A stretch of DNA of 22,763 bases, from positions 1 to 22,763 of the forward strand of contig DEHC01000018.1 in assembly GCA_002351705.1 (NCBI GenBank), in the 5' to 3' direction. How positions within the stretch are numbered: the stretch's first letter is position 1; each line of letters begins with the position of its first letter. Below are positions 8,301 through 16,532 of the stretch, piece by piece. Under the pieces are notes generated by a model that did not search any database, had not been told where the DNA came from, and saw nothing but the letters and a program-made list of their open reading frames with translations. Both the position numbers and the translations under genes were made by a program. Origin of the DNA: Gammaproteobacteria bacterium UBA2810 (lineage in GTDB: Bacteria; Pseudomonadota; Gammaproteobacteria; Enterobacterales; Succinivibrionaceae).

Positions 8301-9780
8301 CGAGGAGCGGGGCCGCGCCGATCTCGCCGCGTCTGAACTGGCGGCCGACCCTCTGATAGTAGAGCGTGTCATCCTGCAGGCGGGCAGTGAGCTGCGGCCC
8401 CTTTACGAGCGCGCCGTACCAGAGAACGCAGGATGCGGCAAAGAGCGCGCCGCAGAGCGCCATGGCCGGGATCCGGCGGCGCAGCTGCTCCTCCCTCGTA
8501 AAGCAGGCTGCTGATGCTGACGGAACAATCAGCTTTGAGACAAGCGACGGGATGAAATAGGCTCCCGGGCCCTTGAAATTCGGATCATGCAGCGGCGCGT
8601 CATCGATGCTCTTCTGCTGCAGCTCCGCGAAGCGCGCGCTGAGCGAGAGTCCCCTGTCCTCCGCCGAGGTGAGGAACACTCCCCTGAAGAGGGCAGTTCC
8701 CTCTCCCTCGGCGCGGCGGCTGCCGAACACCGTGTCGAGGTAAAACTCAAGGCTGCCGCGGATCAGCGACAGGTTCCTCGCAAAGAGATAGATGCCGCCG
8801 GTGAGTCCCATCCTCGGTCTGCCGCTGTAGGCAAGCTCCAGCACCTTTTTGCCCGACATGAGCGCGACTGCGCCGTCGCCGAGCCTTTCGACGAGGGAGT
8901 CAAAGAAAGCGTCAAAGTCATCCTTTTCGAAAACCCCGCTGTCAGCAAGGGGCTGGAAGCCCACGATCTGGTTTCTGGCGTTCTCGTCAAGGTTCGCGAA
9001 GTACTCGCGGAATCCCGGAACCGCGTCGAGCTTGGTAATGACCACGAAGCAGGGCAGCTTCATCCTGAGCGTGCCCGTGAGCCTTGAGAGCTCGCTTGAG
9101 ATAAGCGCAGCCTTCTTCTGGGTGAGCCTGCGGTCATCGGCAAGGAGCGCCTCTGCCGAAATGGTCAGTATGACGCCGCTGACGGGCTTTGACCCGCGCC
9201 TTTTCCCGAGGAGGCTGCAGATATGGCTCCACTCGGCGCTTGAGCCGCCGAGCCAGTTGTCAAAGAACACTTTCCCCGAGACATCGGCAATCACCGAGTT
9301 CTGGTTGTAGAAGAACCTTACCGGGGGCTTCTGCTGCTCATCCTTCTCCGTGCAGCGGTAGTCAAGCCCGCTGTTCTCGATGAGCCTCGACTTGCCGCAG
9401 GTAGGCTCCCCGAGGAGCACGAACAACGGGCGTTTTGACGAGATGTGCCTCTGCGACCTCAGGATGTCATGGGCGCGGCTGAAGATAAGATCGATGGATC
9501 TGAGCTTCGTATTGAGCTCGGCCTTTGCCTTGTCGGTTTTCCGGCCGCCCTGCACCAGCGAGGAGATGAGCGACCAGATCATCAGGTCCTTCTTGATGGA
9601 GGAAGTCTCCCGCCTGTTCCTGATAATCCTGATGATTCTGAAGAACAGCCTTATGAGGACGAGGATCAGGATAAGCGCAAGCACCGCTATAAGGATGCTG
9701 AGGACAGGGTGCGCCATGACCCAGGCAAAAACGCCGCTCTGGGGCACCGTCACTGCTGCCGTAAGTTCTTCAGTGCTCAT
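5317..9780 (-). CDS. tssM: TssM (IcmF-like) inner-membrane component of the T6SS membrane complex
   Basis: TssM spans the inner membrane and reaches through the periplasm to TssJ, forming with TssL the channel that docks the baseplate. A hydrophobic segment lies at residues about 26-48 and a second at about 436-458. Between them is a cytoplasmic NTPase-like domain with a Walker A motif GEPTCGKS (124-131), Asp-Val-Ser-Gly (166-169) in the Walker B/G3 position and Thr-Lys-Leu-Asp (249-252) as the G4 motif. The large periplasmic part follows. At 1487 residues it is about 300 longer than the roughly 1100-1200 usual for TssM; a charged low-complexity stretch with GKGGKGK (771-777) lies in this part. 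Only one N-terminal membrane span is evident, where many homologues have a hairpin of two. The start overlaps tssL by 11 bases, indicating coupling. Confidence 0.95.
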   Translation of the reverse strand: MSTEELTAAVTVPQSGVFAWVMAHPVLSILIAVLALILILVLIRLFFRIIRIIRNRRETSSIKKDLMIWSLISSLVQGGRKTDKAKAELNTKLRSIDLIFSRAHDILRSQRHISSKRPLFVLLGEPTCGKSRLIENSGLDYRCTEKDEQQKPPVRFFYNQNSVIADVSGKVFFDNWLGGSSAEWSHICSLLGKRRGSKPVSGVILTISAEALLADDRRLTQKKAALISSELSRLTGTLRMKLPCFVVITKLDAVPGFREYFANLDENARNQIVGFQPLADSGVFEKDDFDAFFDSLVERLGDGAVALMSGKKVLELAYSGRPRMGLTGGIYLFARNLSLIRGSLEFYLDTVFGSRRAEGEGTALFRGVFLTSAEDRGLSLSARFAELQQKSIDDAPLHDPNFKGPGAYFIPSLVSKLIVPSASAACFTREEQLRRRIPAMALCGALFAASCVLWYGALVKGPQLTARLQDDTLYYQRVGRQFRRGEIGAAPLLGVDARGSGVMMLKSPMPNDSRVTRIGFFSEAQRRLLKKTVIPWQFFPASFLSFGFEGEPGISERASVYNQIQTKMAFLPAVESLEYNFIMKGDEPYTRKKRDALFELMKMALFLDRHASAVNDQYSGSTMASFIDYLYPGAGKDIRKQLTDFRPDYDYLAGATNSEVVLSNEYGRSLYSAITGFAGSWKRLENYPEEEYAILRKDIRSASGLIQLYENVMGLRAVDFSTLEPDEMQRILDGCETDAEKYGSYIADTDNMMRLADVDQDVSSSLKPAAGKGGKGKDREQEGTNQYGNTFEKAFRAYRDLLAGDYDFLKDYDSERRSSGVSGIDYGGVDFGRILSEHAGIEKSLDDEYRKLSETIVSVQQSPLFDLTDPANPARGYNYSLFGKMLKASMVGIPDGRFAGPADVRRAMSDVRDDYDRRAGELAALADAGEKSPLTAEWNKLCRKIMSARYNLAMIRVGQQFLLLYPDSGSDMKLLADLTVMVAGSGTRIGDFAPGISLEMMRGVLGPFELRDEYSPGGFIEYAAPLAKMHAIMKDGKNGNELFARRLSSNEKFRRLLRVFSKYAGSYINYWGHLADSLHMQADSYAEFYQKAAGLKAYQVNSQLQDLYSLSMDAVSRADDGLLDDNVKSLKAATLKRLDSRVKGIDVSFTDECNEVLTAWSVLTGDATYANRKVMGMSDKELRSSILSLGKGVIPWWSEFTSLGTKLLKRDASSEATLSLALFQDELKFFPLVKDGDVRARILSKNDLKRLMVMFSSFGLTDASKTEAPDELAGFGLDPEKNLKVADDIRGPLVFSEDSGKQADFKIWAGMMEKLLTALSSDSKNMQFVITRVDAASQHRLAAEQGFGGYESGFARYRYFDVTIGSRPASTRLPSFVSKPDKDGISGGVISNDEIVFNFYRFSDSEEPDCTYRIDGAYPSLQLYLSSSGIYDEETKQVTLPLILTDKSGASSIFYIGIRNKSGLPLPSDWPSLEDWPDVSLFRDFGK

Positions 9781-10558
9781 CTGCCTTCACTCCGCTCTCT
9801 GTATTCCTGCTCTCTTCTGCCTGCTTTGCCGGCTGTTCCTGTTTCTGCAGGACTGCGCCTGCGCCGCTGCCGCCGTACGGCTCCGCAGCCGCCGATGCCT
9901 CCTCCGCCGCGTCAAGGAACCCTGAGACGCTCCCTGTGAGCGCTGCCCAGTTCACGAGGAACGAGAGCAGCAGGAAGGCGGACATCATGAGGATCCAGCC
10001 GGCAGGTCTCGTGAGGAAATACCCTGTTCCGCGGGGCCTCTCCCGGTCTGCGCCTGCTGTAACATCAGGGGTCACGGGCTCCGAGTTGAAGTCCGGGCCC
10101 CTGTCAATATGGGCGGCGGTCTCCTCCATGACGGGGATGATGTCGGAGGGGCGGCGCTTGTAGTAGCCGTCAAAGCCGAGCCCCATCATCAGGTAGAACA
10201 TCCTGATGACCTCCCGGTCGTCATTGAGCTTTATGGCGTTCTCAAGCAGATCGAAGAACTTGTCGTCGCCCGAGAGCTCGTTGAAGCTGCGCGCCAGCTC
10301 CTGGTAATTCCGGGAGAAGGAGAACCCGCCTTCCTTGATGGTGTAGTCAATGAAGAAGATGAGCGGCTTCTCGATTTTCCTGTACTGCCGCTGCAGCACG
10401 GGCTGTGAGACGCAGCGCTGGCTGATGGCGCTGAGTTCGGAGCGGATCTCCGAGAGCATTACCTCCTGCGGTGTCTCATAGCCGCTGTCCCTGAACACGC
10501 AGTACTCGCAGACCTTCTGCAGAACAGGAGCAATCAGTGTTTCGAGGTTCATCTTCAT
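9770..10558 (-). CDS. tssL: TssL (DotU-like) inner-membrane component of the T6SS
   Basis: TssL is a tail-anchored partner of TssM that contacts the baseplate from the cytoplasm. Residues about 1-150 form the DotU-like helical cytoplasmic domain, with characteristic stretches KIEKPLIFFIDYTIKEGGFS (61-80) and the Phe-Tyr-Leu-Met-Met-Gly-Leu-Gly-Phe-Asp-Gly-Tyr-Tyr block (121-133). A single membrane segment lies at about 187-207. The remaining about 55 residues, predicted periplasmic, are rich in Ala, Glu and Gln and contain no OmpA-like peptidoglycan-binding domain, so wall anchoring would have to come from another protein. The ATG at 10558 starts 23 bases after tssK; a second ATG two codons later is an alternative. 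It overlaps tssM by 11 bases. Confidence 0.94.
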   Translation of the reverse strand: MKMNLETLIAPVLQKVCEYCVFRDSGYETPQEVMLSEIRSELSAISQRCVSQPVLQRQYRKIEKPLIFFIDYTIKEGGFSFSRNYQELARSFNELSGDDKFFDLLENAIKLNDDREVIRMFYLMMGLGFDGYYKRRPSDIIPVMEETAAHIDRGPDFNSEPVTPDVTAGADRERPRGTGYFLTRPAGWILMMSAFLLLSFLVNWAALTGSVSGFLDAAEEASAAAEPYGGSGAGAVLQKQEQPAKQAEESRNTESGVKADEH

Positions 10559-10581
10559 AGCTAAGTCACGCTCCGGTTGTC

Positions 10582-11955
10582 TCAGGGCTGTCTCTGGTCA
10601 GCGCCGCCGGCGTTGACATACAGCGTGGCGGAAAGGTTCGGGAACAGATCGCGCGCGCTGTCGATAATCATCGCGTGATCCTCGGTGATGTACTTCCAGA
10701 CGCGCTTTGACTCACCGGCCATAACCCTGAACCACAGCGTGCCTGCCGCAAGAGGGAGGTAGCTGGGCGGATAGCGTAGGGCCGCAAGCTTCACCCCGCG
10801 CACGCGGTCGGTGAATGAGCCCCGGTCTATGAGGCGGAAGTTGTCGCCGGCCTCAATGTCCTGCACCCTGGACTGCAGATCGCCGCTGAACCTCACCGCA
10901 AGGAACAGATCAGACGAGGTGTAGACGCGCCCGTCATCGGTGCTGAGCTCAAGGTAAGGCTCACTGCCGCGGCTGAACTCAAAGGAGAGCGCCGAGCTCA
11001 CACCGCCCTTGAGGAGGATTGCCCTGATCCGCTGGAAGAGGCTCCTGAATGCCGGCAGCGGATCATCGTGGTCATACGGCGGAATATCATCCGTACGGTC
11101 CAGCATCTCCTGCGACTCAAGCCCGGAGAGGAGCGAGACCAGCTCAAGGTAGAGATCGAACGGGGAAATGCGCCCGGGAACCAGGAGCGCGTTCAGGCGG
11201 CGCTCGAAGCATGTCACGGTCTGGAGCCTCATGACCCTGAGCATCGTCCTCGCGCCGCCGGAGTCCGGATCAAAGCCTGCCTGCCCGAACTCGCTCATGA
11301 TGCTGCTGCGGGCGGAGCGGAGCTGGAAGAGCAGATCCTCGCCCATGCTGAGGAGCCGGCAGTCGCGTGAGATCCTGATGAAGGGCGGCATGAAATCATC
11401 CGAGAGGCTGAGTGCCGGCATGCTCGAGTTGATGACGGTCCAGTCCACCCTGCAGACGGGCAGCGAGACGCCGTTCTCGGAGCGGCGATCCTCCGCGGTG
11501 AGGCTCGCGTTGAGCCTCCTTACCATCAGCGGTATCTCATTGTCCGAGGTGTTCTCGTCAGCAGCCATGGTCTCGTGGAGGACATAGCGGCCCTTCGCCC
11601 CGCCTTCCGCCGCGAGGTTGGGCTCCCTTGAGGACCAGCGGGGGATCTGGAGGTAAATCATGCATGACGATGCAGCCTCCGGGCTGAACTCCAGGGTCAG
11701 CGGCTCCACGTTGCAGTTGCCCGGCATGGAGACCTCCTGCCCGTCAGGCAGCACTGCGGAGAAGCGCCTGATCACGATTCGCCTGGACTTGAGCGCCTCG
11801 GTGTCGAGCTCAAGATCGCAGAAGCCGCAGGGGAACGCCATCGCGAGCTCACGCTGCGATCTTGAGAGCTGTTCGAGAGAGCTCTGCAGCCTCTGCAGAT
11901 GGTGAGGCTGCAGGAACTGTCCCTCGCTCCAGTGGACCATTTCATCAAAACGCAT
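10582..11955 (-). CDS. tssK: TssK baseplate component
   Basis: TssK trimers link the baseplate (TssE-F-G-VgrG) to the cytoplasmic parts of TssL and TssM. The family signature at the N-terminus is clear: Val-His-Trp-Ser-Glu-Gly-Gln-Phe-Leu-Gln-Pro-His-His-Leu-Gln at residues about 7-21, followed by a stretch resembling the usual Pro-x-Gly-Phe and Leu-Pro-Asp-Gly segments of the beta shell domain. The length of 457 residues is normal for the family (about 445-460). It starts 10 bases after tssJ and is followed by tssL, the usual J-K-L order. No signal peptide is present, as expected for a cytoplasmic protein. No anomalies were seen. Confidence 0.96.
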   Translation of the reverse strand: MRFDEMVHWSEGQFLQPHHLQRLQSSLEQLSRSQRELAMAFPCGFCDLELDTEALKSRRIVIRRFSAVLPDGQEVSMPGNCNVEPLTLEFSPEAASSCMIYLQIPRWSSREPNLAAEGGAKGRYVLHETMAADENTSDNEIPLMVRRLNASLTAEDRRSENGVSLPVCRVDWTVINSSMPALSLSDDFMPPFIRISRDCRLLSMGEDLLFQLRSARSSIMSEFGQAGFDPDSGGARTMLRVMRLQTVTCFERRLNALLVPGRISPFDLYLELVSLLSGLESQEMLDRTDDIPPYDHDDPLPAFRSLFQRIRAILLKGGVSSALSFEFSRGSEPYLELSTDDGRVYTSSDLFLAVRFSGDLQSRVQDIEAGDNFRLIDRGSFTDRVRGVKLAALRYPPSYLPLAAGTLWFRVMAGESKRVWKYITEDHAMIIDSARDLFPNLSATLYVNAGGADQRQP

Positions 11956-11965
11956 AATATCTTCC

Positions 11966-12523
11966 TTACTTTGCTTCCTCTGGCTCCGTTTCCGTCTCCG
12001 GCTCCTTCTTCAGCTCGATGATCCCGCTGCCTCCCACCTCGACGTAATGCGCGGAGGAATCGACCATGAAGCCGTCATGCATGTCGATGATGAGCTTTCT
12101 CGGATCGGTGACGCCCTCACCGGGCTCCGTGATGATGGGGAGGTTCGAGATCACGCCGATGTACTTCGCGCCCTTGTCCTCCCAGCGCTTCCACGCTTCG
12201 GCATTGTCCGGGATTTTCTGCGCCCGCATACTGTCCTCGGAGAACTTCAGCGTCACCGCGCCGAGCGACTTCCTGAACTGGGCAGGCGGAGTGAAGTACT
12301 TATCCACGTCATAGGCAAGGAACCTCATCTTCTCGGCATCGGTAAGGCCCACGACGTCAACCTCGATTGAGGGGCAGTAGCCGTAGGCATTCTGTATGTC
12401 CCCCGCAAGGTAGACGCCGACATCGCTGGTGCTCGCGGAGCACCCCGCCAGCATCGCTGACACAAGGCAGGCCGCGGCCCATAGTCCCGGGCGGCCTGAC
12501 GGTTTTCTGCTCATGACTGACAC
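11966..12523 (-). CDS. tssJ: TssJ outer-membrane lipoprotein of the T6SS membrane complex
   Basis: TssJ anchors the TssM periplasmic domain to the inner face of the outer membrane. A signal peptide with positive N-region and hydrophobic core (LWAAACLVSAMLAGC) ends in a lipobox Leu-Ala-Gly-Cys with the lipidated Cys at residue 28. Ser at +2 is consistent with outer-membrane sorting. The mature part is a beta-sandwich-like domain with a block like the TssJ fold (Asp-Lys-Tyr-Phe-Thr-Pro-Pro after a helix). The C-terminus is Glu/Lys/Pro-rich. The coordinates use a GTG start with GGAGG four bases upstream; an ATG at 12514 (codon 4) would also keep the signal peptide but puts the ribosome site 13 bases away. 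It follows the PAAR gene by 42 bases and precedes tssK by 10. Confidence 0.9.
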   Translation of the reverse strand: MSVMSRKPSGRPGLWAAACLVSAMLAGCSASTSDVGVYLAGDIQNAYGYCPSIEVDVVGLTDAEKMRFLAYDVDKYFTPPAQFRKSLGAVTLKFSEDSMRAQKIPDNAEAWKRWEDKGAKYIGVISNLPIITEPGEGVTDPRKLIIDMHDGFMVDSSAHYVEVGGSGIIELKKEPETETEPEEAK

Positions 12524-12527
12524 ATTG

Positions 12528-12532
12528 CCTCC
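12528..12532 (-). promoter_or_regulatory. Ribosome binding site deciding the tssJ start
   Basis: GGAGG lies four bases upstream of a GTG and 13 bases upstream of an in-frame ATG. The spacing is slightly short for the GTG and long for the ATG, so the GTG at 12521-12523 is preferred but not certain. Confidence 0.5.
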
Positions 12533-12565
12533 GCTCTCAGTTCCAAGGTCTGCGCCGGGCCCGGC

Positions 12566-12856
12566 TCAGACAATCCTGTTGATATTCGGACTGACAGCCA
12601 GGGCCGTCGCGACCGGCACGCCGGTCACCGGATTGACTCCGGAGACAACCGAGCCGATGTTGGCCATGGGGCGTCCCTTCACGAGGCGCGTGACCGCGGT
12701 GCTCACCGTTATTGCCCCGGTGCACACCGGGCCCGCGACCGTGTCGCCCATGCAGGCGACCGGAAGCCCGTTGACAAGGTTCAGCGGGCAGCCGGGGCCG
12801 GTGACAGCGTCACCGGTCGCGGTGGTGTTCAGAATCGTGGCTGCTGGAGTGGGCAT
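12566..12856 (-). CDS. PAAR-domain spike-tip protein
   Basis: PAAR proteins cap the VgrG trimer with a sharp, usually zinc-bound cone and can carry effectors. This 96-residue protein is a bare PAAR domain: it starts Met-Pro-Thr-Pro-Ala-Ala and has the repeated Gly/Pro/Thr/Val turns typical of the fold, with blocks like Met-Gly-Asp-Thr-Val-Ala-Gly (36-42) and Arg-Pro-Met-Ala-Asn-Ile-Gly-Ser (62-69). There is no N- or C-terminal toxin extension. Its ATG touches the tssH TAA (TAAATG) and is preceded by a strong GGAGGAG inside the end of tssH, so it is translated as part of the core operon rather than with vgrG. Few His residues are available, so metal ligands, if any, would have to be Cys or unconventional. 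Confidence 0.88.
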   Translation of the reverse strand: MPTPAATILNTTATGDAVTGPGCPLNLVNGLPVACMGDTVAGPVCTGAITVSTAVTRLVKGRPMANIGSVVSGVNPVTGVPVATALAVSPNINRIV

Positions 12857-15499
12857 TTATTTCTCCTCCCTGATCTTGAAGTCATAGACAAAGCTGTGAT
12901 CCTTCACATCGGCTACAACCGACTCCAGCTCGTGCCCCTGCATGGTCTGCCCGAGGAACGCCGCGCTGATGTCAGGGAGCAGATCATTGTTGATGATCGC
13001 GTCGATAAGGCGGGCTCCCGAGGCGGCGTTGTCGCAGCGCGAGATAATCTCGGCGCGCAGGTTCTCGGTATAGCTGAAGGCAGCGCGGTAGTTCTCGCGG
13101 ACGCGCTTCACGATCTTGCCGAGCTTGAGATCGATGATGCTGTTGAGCGCCTCCCTGCCGAGAGGATAGTAGGGTATGACGTTGAGGCGCCCGAGCAGCG
13201 CTGCAGGGAACACCCTTCTCATCGCGGGCCTTACGGCCTTCTCGAGCTCCTCCATGGAAGGAACGGTCTCCGAGTTCTCGCACATCGAGACAATCTCCTC
13301 GTCGCCGGCATTGGACGTGAGGATGAACACGCAGTTGCGGAAGTTGATGAGCCTTCCGGAGCCGTCCTCCATCTGTCCCTTGTCGAAGACCTGGAAGAAG
13401 ATCTCATGGACGTCGCGGTGGGCCTTCTCGACCTCGTCGAGCAGCACCACGCTGTAGGGCCGGCGCCTGACCGCCTCGGTCAGCACGCCGCCCTCGCCGT
13501 AGCCGACGTATCCCGGAGGTGCTCCCTTCAGGGTCGAGACGGTGTGGGCCTCCTGGAACTCGCTCATGTTGATGGTGATGAGGTTGTTCTCCGTGCCGTA
13601 GAGCTGCTCGGCGAGAGCCAGCGCGGTCTCGGTCTTGCCGACTCCGGAGGGGCCGGCGAGCATCATGACCGCAATCGGCCTGTTGGGATCGGAGAGCGAG
13701 GCGCGGGCGGTCATGATGCGCTTCGCGATCATGTCCATGGCGCCGTCCTGCCCGATGACGCGCTTCTTGAGGTAGTCGGAGAGATGGAGGACGGAGTTGA
13801 TCTCATCGCGGACCATGCGACCGAGAGGGATTCCGGTCCACTCGGAAATCACCGCCGAGACAGCCTGGCTGTCGACCTCGGGGAGAAGCATCGGCGACTC
13901 GCCCTGCAGCTCGTCAAGCTCGCGGCGGGCAGCGCGCAGCTTCTCATGAGCCTCCTCACCCTGATCGGCGCCGCTACGGAGGGCAAAATAGGCATCAGCC
14001 TTCCCGCGGATCGCCTTGAGCCTCTCCTGCAGCTCCCTGGTATGCTCCTCCTCCTTCCTGAGCTTCTCCTCGGTCTCCTTCAGATCGTCCCCGTGCTCGT
14101 AGCCCTCGGACTCCTCGCGCTTCAGGATCTCGGTCTCGAGCTTCAAAGCCTCCGCGCGGCGCCTTGAGAACTCAATCTCGGCAGGTTCCTGGCTCTGGCT
14201 CAGCGCGACCTTGGCGCAGGCGGTATCAAGTATGCTCACGCCCTTGTCCGGAAGCTGGCGCGACGGGATGTAGCGGCGGGAGAGCTTCACAGCGGCGGTA
14301 AGCGCCTCGTCAAGGATGCGCACATGGTGATGGTTCTCGAGCATTCCTGCCATGCCGCGCATCATCTGTACGGCCTTGTCGTCATCAGGCTCCTGCACGA
14401 GGATGTTCTCGAAGCGCCTTGAAAGGGCCGGATCCTTCTCGAAGTACTTGGCGTATTCCTGATAGGTGGTCGCCGCTATGCAGCGGAGCTGTCCCCTTGC
14501 GAGGGCTGGCTTCAGGAGGTTTGCCGCGTCATTCTGACCGGCTGTGCCGCCGGCGCCGATGAGGCGGTGCGCCTCGTCGATGAAGAGGATGACGGGCACG
14601 TCGGAGCCCTGCACCTCCTCGATTACCTGCTTGAGCCTGTTCTCGAACTCGCCCTTCATCGATGCTCCGGCCTGCAGGAGGCCGAGATCAAGGGAGCGCA
14701 GCACCGTGCCCTTCAGGCAGTCAGGCACATCGCCGTCTGCGAGGCGCCTCGCAAAGCCCTCGACCACCGCGGTCTTGCCCACGCCGGCCTCGCCGGTGAG
14801 GATCGGGTTGTTCTGGCGGCGGCGCATCAGGATGTCAATCATCTTGCGGATCTCGGCGTCGCGGCCGACGATTTTGTCAATCTTTCCCTCACGCGCCTCA
14901 CGGGTAAGGTCAACGGTGTAAAGCCCGAGCGCCTCGCCGCGGCCGGTGCCCTGACCGGTGAGCATGCCGGCGGCCTGACCGGTGGCGCCCTGCCCGGCAT
15001 CCTCCTTTACGAAGGCCGCTGACTCAGGCGAGTTCCTCACGATCTCCCCGAGCTGCTCCTGGAGCAGGTCTCCGTTGATCTTCAGGAACTCCGGGCTCAT
15101 GGCGCTGAGCTCGCGGGAAAGCTCCGGGTTCTGCTTCAGGGCCACAATGAGGTGGCCGGTCCTGATGGACCTCTGCTGGTAGACGATCGAGGCGACCATC
15201 CACGCTTCCTTGATTGCGGTCTCGATTGACGGATCGAAGTCTGATATGGCGCTCGCGCCGCGCGGCAGCGCGTCAAGCGCCGTCACAAGGTCCTTAGAGA
15301 GGCGGGCCTCGTCAATCTCAAAGCGGCGGAGGATCTCATGCAGATCGCTGCTGCCGCCGAGGAGGATCTGGTTGATGAAATGGGTCAGATCCACATACGG
15401 GTTGCCGCGGGTCTTGCAGAGAACAGTAGCGCTCTCCAGGGCCTTGTAGGCAGTCTGATCCAGTTTCCCGAACAGCTGTATCCTCTTGAGTTTAAGCAT
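12857..15499 (-). CDS. tssH: TssH (ClpV) AAA+ ATPase that recycles the T6SS sheath
   Basis: ClpV is a cytoplasmic hexameric unfoldase of the Hsp100 group. It extracts and disassembles contracted TssB/TssC sheath for reuse. Residues about 1-165 are the N-terminal substrate-binding domain. Nucleotide domain 1 has Walker A GEAGVGKT (236-243) and Walker B ILFIDEA (304-310). A charged coiled-coil middle domain spans about 435-535. Domain 2 has Walker A GPSGVGKT (616-623) and Walker B VVLLDE (684-689). Both sites are intact. The length of 880 is normal for ClpV. A short Gly/Gln-rich linker (about 168-190) separates the N-domain from the first ATPase domain. The gene overlaps tssG by eight bases, has AAGGAG upstream, and abuts the PAAR gene. 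A housekeeping ClpB is excluded mainly by location and by the short middle domain. Confidence 0.97.
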   Translation of the reverse strand: MLKLKRIQLFGKLDQTAYKALESATVLCKTRGNPYVDLTHFINQILLGGSSDLHEILRRFEIDEARLSKDLVTALDALPRGASAISDFDPSIETAIKEAWMVASIVYQQRSIRTGHLIVALKQNPELSRELSAMSPEFLKINGDLLQEQLGEIVRNSPESAAFVKEDAGQGATGQAAGMLTGQGTGRGEALGLYTVDLTREAREGKIDKIVGRDAEIRKMIDILMRRRQNNPILTGEAGVGKTAVVEGFARRLADGDVPDCLKGTVLRSLDLGLLQAGASMKGEFENRLKQVIEEVQGSDVPVILFIDEAHRLIGAGGTAGQNDAANLLKPALARGQLRCIAATTYQEYAKYFEKDPALSRRFENILVQEPDDDKAVQMMRGMAGMLENHHHVRILDEALTAAVKLSRRYIPSRQLPDKGVSILDTACAKVALSQSQEPAEIEFSRRRAEALKLETEILKREESEGYEHGDDLKETEEKLRKEEEHTRELQERLKAIRGKADAYFALRSGADQGEEAHEKLRAARRELDELQGESPMLLPEVDSQAVSAVISEWTGIPLGRMVRDEINSVLHLSDYLKKRVIGQDGAMDMIAKRIMTARASLSDPNRPIAVMMLAGPSGVGKTETALALAEQLYGTENNLITINMSEFQEAHTVSTLKGAPPGYVGYGEGGVLTEAVRRRPYSVVLLDEVEKAHRDVHEIFFQVFDKGQMEDGSGRLINFRNCVFILTSNAGDEEIVSMCENSETVPSMEELEKAVRPAMRRVFPAALLGRLNVIPYYPLGREALNSIIDLKLGKIVKRVRENYRAAFSYTENLRAEIISRCDNAASGARLIDAIINNDLLPDISAAFLGQTMQGHELESVVADVKDHSFVYDFKIREEK

Positions 15500-16532
15500 A
15501 TTGACTCCTTGTCTGTCTTCCCGCCCTGCTGAAAAGCCTTGCGGCGTTTATGGTCAGCGTGCACGTCCCGCCCTTGTCACTCACAGGCAGGAAAATGCTG
15601 CGGCCAAGCGCGTATTTTCCGTTGAGCTGCGCCGCGGCGAGCGAGCTTTTTCTTAGAATCAGGACCAGATCGAAATCAAGCGGCCTGGCCAGGTAAAGGT
15701 TCACGAGCTCAATGATGCGCCTGTACTTAACGGTTCCGGGCAGCATCGCGAGGCCGTCGCTGTAGTCCATCGGACCCATGCGGATCTCGAATTTCTTTGT
15801 CGAGCTGAAATAAAACCGCCCGATCTGGGTGCTGGTCCCGAGCACGGCGCTCTCTCCGCCGCCGAGGCGGCAGTGAAGCTCCTGCGGTATGAGCCCCCTC
15901 GAGAACACATTGCAGCGGATAGAGCAGCTGTGCCCCAGGAGCTCGGAGAGCGCAGCCTCAAGGCCTCGCGCGCCCGGGGTGCGCATCATCGAGAACTGCA
16001 CAAGGCTCTCGGCGCAGTATGGGGGCAGCGGCAGCGCCTTCTCCGGCCCGGCTCCCGACATCGAGCGCAGAGCCGCGCGGTGCAGGTCGTCCCCGCTCCG
16101 GTCAAAGCTGAAGCTCTCGCTGTTCTCCGCAAACGCCCGGTAAAGCAGGGCGATGAACCTGTGGTTCAGGATGTCGAGGAAGCGCTGCAGCGCCGGATCC
16201 TGCTCATTCTGCGTGCGCTGGCAGACCGCCTCGGTAAATCCGAGCGGCATCGGTCCGTCAACGCCGCAGAGCCCGAAGAACCTTATCTCCGCAAGTACGG
16301 CCGATGCGTCCTGCTGCATGAGGTCAGTGACCGTCTCGGGCCATTCGCTGAGCGACGGCCTCTGGGTAAAGCGGAGGAGCTCGCCTGACGCCCGGTCGGC
16401 TGAGCCGGTCCTCGGCAGATCCGGAGCTGCCAGGTCAAATTCCCTGACAGTCTCGTAAAAGTCCGCTCCGCGGCCGTTTCTGACAGCCCGGATAATCCTT
16501 CGTATCAGACGTTCCCGGGAGTCCATTGGCAT
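15492..16532 (-). CDS. tssG: TssG baseplate component
   Basis: TssG with two TssF subunits forms the T6SS baseplate wedge and binds TssK. Family-typical blocks are visible: Ile-Arg-Phe-Phe-Gly-Leu-Cys-Gly-Val-Asp-Gly-Pro-Met-Pro-Leu (83-97), matching the usual 'FLGLTGPSGPLP', and FLDILNHRFIALLYRAF (118-134). A beta-rich C-terminal half follows. The length of 346 is normal. The ATG at 16532 is used, but an in-frame ATG at 16526 is equally possible. The start overlaps the tssF end by 28 bases, so the two are surely cotranslated. No signal or membrane segments; the protein is cytoplasmic. Confidence 0.95.
   Translation of the reverse strand: MPMDSRERLIRRIIRAVRNGRGADFYETVREFDLAAPDLPRTGSADRASGELLRFTQRPSLSEWPETVTDLMQQDASAVLAEIRFFGLCGVDGPMPLGFTEAVCQRTQNEQDPALQRFLDILNHRFIALLYRAFAENSESFSFDRSGDDLHRAALRSMSGAGPEKALPLPPYCAESLVQFSMMRTPGARGLEAALSELLGHSCSIRCNVFSRGLIPQELHCRLGGGESAVLGTSTQIGRFYFSSTKKFEIRMGPMDYSDGLAMLPGTVKYRRIIELVNLYLARPLDFDLVLILRKSSLAAAQLNGKYALGRSIFLPVSDKGGTCTLTINAARLFSRAGRQTRSQYA

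Noticed and set aside
12896..14167. 423-residue open frame antisense to tssH
   Set aside because: It lies fully opposite the unmistakable ClpV gene and reflects its GC-biased codons; no family resemblance or ribosome site supports it. The same holds for the 19195-19971 plus-strand frame opposite tssC and hcp.
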